From NCBI GenBank assembly GCA_020629335.1, contig JAHDDN010000022.1, positions 1-23,754 of the forward strand: a stretch of 23,754 nucleotides of DNA, written 5' to 3'. Origin of the DNA: Chitinophagales bacterium. Lineage in GTDB: Bacteria > Bacteroidota > Bacteroidia > Chitinophagales > UBA2359. Made by a program: the position numbers and the translations under genes. Below are positions 1 to 5,727 of the stretch, piece by piece (the first letter of the stretch is position 1; each line of letters opens with the position of its first letter). The notes beneath the pieces are model-generated. The model made no database searches and was not told the DNA's origin. It was given only the letters and a program-made list of their open reading frames with translations.

Positions 1-1052
1 GACTGATCTGTGTTCCCATCACCCAACAAAGGGCTAAAGAACTCGAATTAGACCTAATGGTACCTAGTAATTCGGCTGCCTACGAGACCCCTTTTACGGT
101 CTCTGTAGATCTAATCGCTGAGGATACCTCCACAGGTATTTCTGCCTCCGATAGAGCGAAAACCATCCAAGCAATGATTAATCCTGATACTAGGCCCAAC
201 CAATTAGGCCGCCCAGGACATATCTTTCCTTTAAGGGCCAGAGATGGTGGCGTTTTACGCCGTGCAGGACATACAGAAGCTACCATAGATTTAGCTCGAT
301 TAGCAGGCATGTACCCTGCAGGTGTACTCATCGAAATTATGAATGAAGACGGCTCTATGGCTCGTCTTCCAGACCTCAGAATCATAGCCGATAAATTTCA
401 CCTCAAATTAATCTCGATAGAGGATCTTATCTCTTATAGATTAGCCAAAGAAATACTCGTAAAACGTGAAGTAGCTATCAATATGCCCACCGCTTATGGG
501 GATTTTGAATTGGTTGCCTTCACCGACACTAGTACGGATGAACAGCACTTAGCCTTAATAAAAGGCTCCTGGACCAAAGACGAAGCAGTGATGGTAAGAG
601 TGCATTCTTCTTGCCTCACAGGCGATATCTTAGGCTCCATGCGTTGCGACTGCGGCGATCAATTACACGAAGCTATGAAGATGGTACAAGCTGAAGGTAA
701 AGGAGTGATCTTATACATGAATCAAGAAGGACGTGGCATCGGTCTACTTAATAAACTCAAAGCCTATAAACTGCAAGAGGAAGGCCAAGACACCGTGGAG
801 GCTAATATCAGCTTAGGCTTCCAAAAAGATCAAAGAGATTACGGTATTGGCGCACAAATTCTACGAGAATTAGGCATCAGCAAACTCAAATTGCTCACCA
901 ATAATCCTAAGAAAAGAATCGGCTTAATCGGTTATGGCTTGGAAATCGTAGAAAATCTCCCAATAGAAATCAAGCCTAATAAACACAACGAATTTTATCT
1001 GCGTACCAAAAGAGATAAATTAGGACACGAAATCCTAAAAGACAACAAATAA
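1..1052 (+). CDS. ribBA: RibBA: DHBP synthase / GTP cyclohydrolase II (5'-truncated)
   Basis: Bifunctional riboflavin enzyme. The RibB half makes 3,4-dihydroxy-2-butanone 4-phosphate from ribulose 5-phosphate; the RibA half opens GTP. The frame is open from base 3, and translation before the first ATG (57) already matches the family, so the gene starts upstream of the window and ATG 57 is internal. RibB signatures: [34 protein letters not shown], and the [13 protein letters not shown] strand. RibA signatures from about base 595: HSSCLTGD, then MRCDCGDQ (the three zinc-binding Cys), [21 protein letters not shown] and LLTNNPKK. The end is normal ([13 protein letters not shown]). A strong hairpin terminator follows at 1081, so this is probably the last gene of its transcript. 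All visible catalytic motifs are intact. Confidence 0.97.
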   Translation, partial: LICVPITQQRAKELELDLMVPSNSAAYETPFTVSVDLIAEDTSTGISASDRAKTIQAMINPDTRPNQLGRPGHIFPLRARDGGVLRRAGHTEATIDLARLAGMYPAGVLIEIMNEDGSMARLPDLRIIADKFHLKLISIEDLISYRLAKEILVKREVAINMPTAYGDFELVAFTDTSTDEQHLALIKGSWTKDEAVMVRVHSSCLTGDILGSMRCDCGDQLHEAMKMVQAEGKGVILYMNQEGRGIGLLNKLKAYKLQEEGQDTVEANISLGFQKDQRDYGIGAQILRELGISKLKLLTNNPKKRIGLIGYGLEIVENLPIEIKPNKHNEFYLRTKRDKLGHEILKDNK

Positions 1053-1080
1053 ATTTTAACTGATTAAGGCTTTTAACTGA

Positions 1081-1132
1081 AAAACTGATTAAGCGAAATA
1101 ATACTAGATTTCGCTTAATCAGTTTTTTTTTG
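1081..1132 (+). terminator. Rho-independent terminator of ribBA
   Basis: A perfect 19-bp inverted repeat (1081-1099 with 1108-1126) with an 8-base loop is followed by a run of T. It lies 28 bp after the ribBA stop. The upstream arm is A-rich on its outer side, so it could also work on the minus strand. Confidence 0.9.
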
Positions 1133-1153
1133 TAAATATTTCATCATTAATCA

Positions 1154-1382
1154 GGGGCTTCCCATGCGTTGATATAATCAAGTACACGGCCAATAAAATC
1201 CATCATTTATAATTCATCTTTCATCATTCGCCGAAGGCGCATGGTCGGGCTATCCGCTCTTATGTGGCTATTCGTCTGCTACTCTGCTAAGTGCTGCTTG
1301 TCTGCCCTGCGGGCCAGCCATCGCATCACTAAGCGCCGTAAGCAGCCTCATAGACGCCACATACCGCTGCTATCCCTAAGCC
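1154..1382 (+). repeat. Dispersed intergenic repeat, copy A
   Basis: One of three copies in the window (see 5311-5535 and 12102-12316). The left end has AGGGGCTTCCC. The conserved core runs from GGTCGGGCTATCCGCTC (1243) to CGCTGCTATCCCTAAGCC (ends 1382). Within the core, TATGTGGC (1261-1268) pairs with GCCACATA (1356-1363), which would form a long stem. It carries no gene. From memory, elements ending in GGGCTATCCGCT and CTATCCCTAA are common between Bacteroidota genes and are often mis-called as small proteins; I cannot confirm that here. Confidence 0.8.
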
Positions 1383-1405
1383 AAAACCAAACAATGAAAG
1401 AAGAA

Positions 1406-2311
1406 CTATAAACTTTCAATGATTGATCTACTGAGGCCAGTTGTTTTTATGATTAGCTCAATATCAATATTATTCGCTTTCATATTTTTAGCAATCTCTA
1501 AAGTTTTTTCTTCTCGACCTTCTTCTCGACCTTCTTCTCGACCTTCTTCTCGACCTTCTTCTCGCCCCTCTTCTCGCCCCTCTTCTCGACCTTCTTCTCT
1601 TGAGGTATCAACTACATTTTTTAAGTCCCTATAATATTTCAAACTTTCTTCGTAAAGGCCTCTTTCTGCCTTACTAAACTTGGCTATTTCAGCAGCCTCA
1701 AAAAGTTTTTTAAAAACCTTATCTTGTAAAGCTTTTGGCCTATCTTGTAATATGGCTAAGTGACGTAATACAAATAACCATTTTTCAAATCGCGAATTTA
1801 ATTCTCGTTCTCCTTTATTAAATTTAGGTAATTCTATATAGATATAAGTTAGTTTATCATAAAATACTTCACAATTCTGATCTTTTAATTTTACTGTGTG
1901 TATAAACTCTTCTTCTTTAGTATGATCATCAAAAATAAAATCAAGTATACCAATTGTGAATACGTCCGTTAATCTATAATCCCAATCTCCTCTTTTGGCT
2001 TGTTCTTGTATTGGAAAACTAGAATAGTAAACACTTCTATCTTTAAAGTAATTTTGCTTCGCTTTTTGAATTTCTACAATAAATTTCTCTCCTTTCTTAC
2101 TCTCACAATACAAATCAAATATGGCTTTTCTATCTAATTGAGTACTCCCTAAATGTTCATTTTTAGTGTAAGTTAAATCCTTAATCGTCTTTTCTTCAGG
2201 TAACAATTGATTCAAAAAATCTATTAACAAATCCTTATTGGGTTCTGTACCAAATAATTTTTTGAAGCCAAAATCTGTAAGTGGATTAATATATTTTTCT
2301 TTGTTTCCCAT
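1406..2311 (-). CDS. Rpn-family / PD-(D/E)XK nuclease-like protein with REEG repeat
   Basis: 301 residues. The N-terminus (INPLTDFGFKKLFG) and the segment FDLYCESKKGEKFIVEIQ are typical of the Rpn recombination-promoting nuclease / PDDEXK_2 'putative transposase' family; the D and E-x-Q would be the metal-binding residues. The known role of the family is RecA-independent DNA cleavage and recombination, and no transposon ends are seen here. Near the C-terminus are seven tandem REEG tetrapeptides plus REEK, predicted as a charged helix, followed by a small helical tail (LIIKTTGLSRSIIESL) also usual in the family. The start is supported by a promoter 22-50 bp upstream. The gene lies 106 bp beyond the 3' end of hsdS on the same strand, but has its own promoter. 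Confidence 0.88.
   Translation of the reverse strand: MGNKEKYINPLTDFGFKKLFGTEPNKDLLIDFLNQLLPEEKTIKDLTYTKNEHLGSTQLDRKAIFDLYCESKKGEKFIVEIQKAKQNYFKDRSVYYSSFPIQEQAKRGDWDYRLTDVFTIGILDFIFDDHTKEEEFIHTVKLKDQNCEVFYDKLTYIYIELPKFNKGERELNSRFEKWLFVLRHLAILQDRPKALQDKVFKKLFEAAEIAKFSKAERGLYEESLKYYRDLKNVVDTSREEGREEGREEGREEGREEGREEGREEGREEKTLEIAKNMKANNIDIELIIKTTGLSRSIIESL
1511..1594 (-). repeat. In-frame 12-bp minisatellite (7 units)
   Basis: Seven tandem 12-base units encode REEG on the minus strand. Five units carry CGACC and two adjacent ones (1559-1582) carry CGCCC, so at least one duplication was of a single variant unit. Because the unit is 12 bases, copy-number change keeps the frame and alters only helix length. 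Confidence 0.95.
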
Positions 2312-2333
2312 TAAGCAGGTATTTAGTCAATTA

Positions 2334-2364
2334 CAAAGATAAAGCATTTTGATTACTTAACAAA
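2334..2364 (-). promoter_or_regulatory. Bacteroidota-type promoter of the Rpn-like gene
   Basis: On the minus strand TTTG (2361-2364) is followed after 19 bases by TATCTTTG (2334-2341). This matches the TTTG-N19-21-TAnnTTTG consensus of the Bacteroidota housekeeping sigma factor. The start codon at 2311 lies 22 bp downstream, giving a leader of roughly 15 bases. Confidence 0.65.
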
Positions 2365-2417
2365 CGCTACAATCTTCCAAACGTTCCAAAGTTCTCAACG
2401 TTGAAACGTTAATCAGT

Positions 2418-3626
2418 TTACCAGTTAATCAGTTCCCCCTTAAACGCCTGCTGCAACAAACAATTAAACAAATCCTCCGCCTTCACTAAACTCTCCTGCG
2501 CCTGCAACTTCTGCGCCTCTATCGATTGCACTCGATTGGCGAATTGGGTTTGGAGGTATATTGAAGGTAGAGGTATAATTAGGTTTCTTAACTTTACTTT
2601 TGATATATTTAGCATAGAACCACTAGTCCCTGTTGCAACTTTTCTTAAATTATGTCTAAAACCATCATGTGATAGCAAAAATTTAACATAATAGTTCTTA
2701 AGTAAGTTGTTTTTCAAATGCAATTTCCATAATTTATCAGGTAAAAATAAGTTATCATAATCCTTATCTACAATTGCTACTGCTCCTACCATTTCCCTAG
2801 TATTAGCACGTGAAAATAACAAGTCTCCTTGTTTAGGTTTTATTAGACCTTTTATCGAAGGGTCAACATTAACAACTTTGTATTCTTCAGATAAAAAAAC
2901 TCCAGAAGTTACAGCACTTATTTTTAAAACGCCTAACTCATTGTCTTTCATTTTTCTTACCTCGCCACCTAAGCTAATTCCTCCTATAATATCATCAACA
3001 CAATTTTGAAATTTAACTTTCTCCCACCCCTTAGGATTAATAACAGGGTCCCCAAACATATCCAAAAACAGACTTTGGGTCAACTCATCATATTTAACGA
3101 TGAGGGCTTTCGTTTTTTGGCGGTAGTCATCGGCTGCATCCAAGATGGCAGCGATCTTTTTTTGTTGGGGTAATGGGGGGAGGAGGATTTTGAATTTTTT
3201 AACATTAGATGCAGATAAATTGGGTTGAGAGGAGCCATTATCAGACTTTTCTATGAGTCTTTTTACCTTGTTACTTTTTAAGTAATTATTCAAATAATTT
3301 ACATCAAGACTCTCCTTTACCCTCAAAATAACCAATGAAGAAGCTATTGCTCCCTTAGTACCTTCTGAGTTTAAGGCATGTTTTCCTAATGATCCTCTTA
3401 AACAGAAAAGAATATCATTATGTTGAAGTTTCCCTCCTCTAATTAAATTATATTTATCTTCTGATATAAAATTAAGTCCATCTTTTTTTATTTTGTAATT
3501 ATCAAGATTACCAGCATTTATGAAAGGGATACCTTCTTCTATAAATGCTGAGCGAGACGGGTAATTCTTACCTCTGTCACCATTTTCAAATTGACAAACA
3601 CTTCCTAATTCAACTTCTTTAATCAT
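2418..3626 (-). CDS. hsdS: Type I restriction-modification specificity subunit HsdS
   Basis: 402 residues, full-length for HsdS. Two target recognition domains are visible. TRD1 is about residues 1-150. A central conserved helix region follows (LPPLPQQKKIAAILDAADD ... LFLDMFGDP, about 150-195). TRD2 is about 198-350. The distal conserved helix region (about 352-402) runs from LPSIYLQTQFANRV to LLQQAFKGEL. The protein gives DNA sequence specificity to an HsdM methylase / HsdR nuclease complex. Neither partner gene is in the window: the next gene downstream is Rpn-like, and upstream are repeats and an unrelated secreted protein. It is therefore an orphan locally, or a spare specificity gene for a system elsewhere. 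Start ATG 3626 sits at the very edge of a 103-bp tandem repeat. No truncation or frameshift is seen. Confidence 0.93.
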   Translation of the reverse strand: MIKEVELGSVCQFENGDRGKNYPSRSAFIEEGIPFINAGNLDNYKIKKDGLNFISEDKYNLIRGGKLQHNDILFCLRGSLGKHALNSEGTKGAIASSLVILRVKESLDVNYLNNYLKSNKVKRLIEKSDNGSSQPNLSASNVKKFKILLPPLPQQKKIAAILDAADDYRQKTKALIVKYDELTQSLFLDMFGDPVINPKGWEKVKFQNCVDDIIGGISLGGEVRKMKDNELGVLKISAVTSGVFLSEEYKVVNVDPSIKGLIKPKQGDLLFSRANTREMVGAVAIVDKDYDNLFLPDKLWKLHLKNNLLKNYYVKFLLSHDGFRHNLRKVATGTSGSMLNISKVKLRNLIIPLPSIYLQTQFANRVQSIEAQKLQAQESLVKAEDLFNCLLQQAFKGELINW

Positions 3627-3876
3627 CCCAACATTTATTTTAAAGCAAAAATTGCTGCTGTTTATTTATTCATTTATAGGGTTAGTTCTAACTTTCCAAA
3701 CGTTCCAACTTTTTCAACGTTCTTACCTTCCCAACATTTATTTTAAAGCAAAAATTGCTGCTGTTTATTTATTCATTTATAGGGTTAGTTCTAACTTTCC
3801 AAACGTTCCAACTTTTTCAACGTTCTTACCTTCCCAACATTTATTTTAAAGCAAAAATTGCTGCTGTTTATTTATT
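3627..3876. repeat. 103-bp tandem repeat at the hsdS start
   Basis: Two complete 103-bp units (3627-3729, 3730-3832) are followed by the first 44 bases of a third (3833-3876). The copies look identical to the eye. Each unit holds AGCAAAAATTGCT (short hairpin), GTTAGTTCTAAC (inverted repeat) and a TTCCAAACGTTCCAA tract with AACGTT palindromes. The array begins immediately upstream of the hsdS start codon, so it is a multiplied hsdS leader. The open frame across it on the plus strand is low-complexity and not credible as a gene. Confidence 0.93.
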
Positions 3877-3901
3877 TTTTTAGCTTATTTGCTCCGATTT
3901 T

Positions 3902-4026
3902 TCCACCCCCGCCTTCGGCACCCCCGCCAGCGGGGGACAGCTTTTTAAATGCTTATGACTAATTCCGAATTCTTAGCAATTTACTATACCCCGCTGGCGG
4001 GGTCAATCCGAAGGATTGGGGGTGGA
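3902..4026. repeat. Large imperfect inverted repeat (hairpin element)
   Basis: The left arm (about 3902-3937) and right arm (about 3988-4026) are inverted copies. Both contain TCCACCCCC at the outer end, CCTTCGG in the middle and CCCCGCCAGCGGGG at the inner end, with small insertions. The loop is about 50 bases. The GC-rich arms stand out in an AT-rich gap. It may be a small non-coding palindromic element; no terminal duplication is evident. Confidence 0.75.
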
Positions 4027-4027
4027 T

Positions 4028-4372
4028 ATACCCCGCTTTTGCGCATTCAAACACACTGCCCCATCTTCCTATTTCCTCCTACTAATTGATAGGCTTACAA
4101 TTTAGGCATTTTTTTGATAAGAGGCTTATATTGCATCTTCTATTTACGACAGGAACCGTACAGATTAAGTGTACTTAGGCATAAGAGGTTTAAAATATCA
4201 TTAAGTAGTTGCGGCCTGGCGTGTTAATTTAGTACTAAAAACAAACATAAAACTTTAAATGATTTTAATAATTCATGCGTAAACCAGCACAATTTTAATC
4301 TAATTTTTTAATTCTATTTTCATCTTTTTTTAGACTAATTGAGTTTAAAAGTTTAATTGACTATTATCCCAC
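4028..4372. other. Gene-less AT-rich spacer
   Basis: About 345 bases downstream of the FGE-like gene's stop. I see no credible frame, RNA gene, hairpin terminator or repeat in it. Confidence 0.5.
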
Positions 4373-5212
4373 TTACTCCCTTACCAATCTAAATCCAATA
4401 ATAGCCCCACTGTGATAGCTATAGTTATTGCTTCTATTCTTGACCCGATTCTTTACTGCTCTATCAAACCAACAACCTCCACGATGTACCCTAAAATCCC
4501 AGCGTTGATCAATGCTTTGATTGCAGGGGTTTTTGGCTCCTTCGCTTTTTTCATAAAAGGACGAGCTGTAGACATCTTCTACCCATTCGCTTACATTGCC
4601 TGATAAATCATAGATACCCAGTGTGTTCGGTTCATAACTACCGACGGGCTTGGTGAGTAAATCCTTATTATTGAAGTTGGCACAGCGAGAGAGCTGCTTT
4701 TCATCATTGGTGCCAGCCCATTCTATGGCTTCTCCCCTATCAGTGGCTGCGAATTCCCACTCTGCTTCAGTGGGTAGGCGATATTTTTCGCCTGTCGTCT
4801 CGCTTTTCCATTGACAAAAGGCTTGCGCATCCTCCCAACTAACATGTAAGACAGGGTGATTATCTTCCTTTTTATCTCTGGGAATTCCATTTGCATCACA
4901 TTGCCAATTGATATTGCCTTTTTTATTCCAAGTACAGCCTGTCCATTTGAGGGATTCGCTTCTTTGTTCTGCACTGGTTTCATACTTAGTGCTATTCACA
5001 AATTCCCTAAACTCAGCGACTGTTACTTCATATTTAGCGATATAGAAGCCATCTAGATGGACGGTATGAACGGGCTTTTCATCTACTTGTCCATTTTCGC
5101 TTCCCATCTCAAATTGACCACCTTCTACCCAGATGAAGTCGTCTGGGGAACTTTGGGCGAGAAGGGTAATAGAAAAAATGAGTAGGATGATTGGGATAGA
5201 TAGTTTTTTCAT
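4373..5212 (-). CDS. Secreted formylglycine-generating-enzyme-like (SUMF1 domain) protein
   Basis: 279 residues. A signal peptide (MKKLSIPIILLIFSITLLAQ) is followed by one FGE-sulfatase/SUMF1 fold domain filling the rest. Signatures are VEGGQFEMGS, KYEVTVAEFREFV, HPVLHVSWEDAQAFCQW, YRLPTEAEWEFAA, LSGNVSEWVEDVY, HRGGCW (243-248) and the terminal GFRLVRE. True sulfatase-activating FGEs carry two catalytic Cys shortly after the RGGS motif. Here the sequence is RGGCWFDRAVKNR, without that pair, so formylglycine formation is unlikely. The family has many non-FGE members, including structural gliding/secretion lipoproteins (GldK type) in Bacteroidota. No sulfatase gene lies nearby. Role unknown; an exported, probably periplasmic protein. 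Confidence 0.88.
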   Translation of the reverse strand: MKKLSIPIILLIFSITLLAQSSPDDFIWVEGGQFEMGSENGQVDEKPVHTVHLDGFYIAKYEVTVAEFREFVNSTKYETSAEQRSESLKWTGCTWNKKGNINWQCDANGIPRDKKEDNHPVLHVSWEDAQAFCQWKSETTGEKYRLPTEAEWEFAATDRGEAIEWAGTNDEKQLSRCANFNNKDLLTKPVGSYEPNTLGIYDLSGNVSEWVEDVYSSSFYEKSEGAKNPCNQSIDQRWDFRVHRGGCWFDRAVKNRVKNRSNNYSYHSGAIIGFRLVRE

Positions 5213-5225
5213 ACTGGCAAGTATA

Positions 5226-5233
5226 CAAAATTA
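5226..5233 (-). promoter_or_regulatory. Possible -7 element of the FGE-like gene
   Basis: The minus strand reads TAATTTTG, matching TAnnTTTG, 13 bp before the start codon. No TTTG is seen at the expected -33 distance and the leader would be very short, so this is weak. Confidence 0.3.
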
Positions 5234-5310
5234 TTTTTGAATTAATTGCTTATATTTGGGATCGTACTCAATACTCAATGCCCACTACCCAATACCAAGA
5301 AAAATGCGCA

Positions 5311-5535
5311 AGGGATAGAAGCGGTATGAGGCGTGATGAAGTGGCTTACGAAGCTTAGGCTCACGCAGGCTGGCCCGCAGGGCAGACAAGTGCGCCTTAG
5401 CGTAGTAGCTACTGAATAGCCTCATAAGAGCGGATAGCCCGACCCTGCGCCTTGGGCGAATGATAAATGCGTAATGATGAATGATAAATTGGCTCGTGCT
5501 GCGCACTCGCATTTGCGATAGCAGGGTTGCGCCCA
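5311..5535 (-). repeat. Dispersed intergenic repeat, copy B (inverted)
   Basis: On the minus strand this reads from TTGGGCGCAACCCTGC (left end, 5521-5535) through CAAGGCGCAGGGTCGGGC and CTATCCGCTCTTATGAGGC to CGCTTCTATCCCT (right end, 5311). It shares the ends, the TCTGCCCTGCGGGCCAGCC segment and the overall stem layout with copy A, in opposite orientation. The 83-codon open frame across it on the minus strand is a by-product of the repeat. Confidence 0.8.
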
Positions 5536-5590
5536 AATATTAATTACAAATTGATTTTGTATTGGGATTAAGGCTATTATAAAAATAGAT

Positions 5591-5696
5591 GTAGGGTGCG
5601 GACCTATGTGTCCGCCCTAAAAAATAGCTGTAGGGTGCGGACCTATGTGTCCGCCCTAAAAAATAGCTGTAGGGTGCGGACCTATGTGTCCGCCCT
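5591..5696. repeat. 39-bp tandem hairpin repeat upstream of the YdeP-like gene
   Basis: Units start at 5591, 5630 and 5669; the third is cut short (2.7 copies). Each contains GCGGAC-CTATGT-GTCCGC, a stem with a six-base loop, extended by a bulged outer GGG/CCC stem. The last stem ends about 31 bp before the start codon at 5728, so the transcript leader could carry three hairpins in a row. The same motif, as GGCGCATCTATGTGTGCGCC, occurs in the loop of the element at 12111-12184. Confidence 0.93.
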
Positions 5697-5727
5697 CTCG
5701 CCCATTGGTAAATACAAACATTATAAA

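Noticed and set aside
80..385. 101-codon frame on the minus strand
   Set aside because: Entirely antisense to the well-conserved RibB domain; no family resemblance.
1419..1634. Plus-strand frame with RPSS repeats
   Set aside because: It is the REEG minisatellite of the minus-strand gene read backwards.
1406..2311. Insertion sequence
   Set aside because: Although the family is labelled 'putative transposase', no terminal inverted repeats or target duplications flank the gene.
3652..3849. 65-codon plus-strand frame
   Set aside because: It is the 103-bp tandem repeat translated (TFQ..FQRS-like low-complexity text typical of Bacteroidota spacer repeats).
5285..5536. 83-codon minus-strand frame
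   Set aside because: It coincides with dispersed repeat copy B and has no independent support.
5591..5696. Possible CRISPR array
   Set aside because: Units are directly contiguous 39-bp repeats with no variable spacers, and no cas genes are present.
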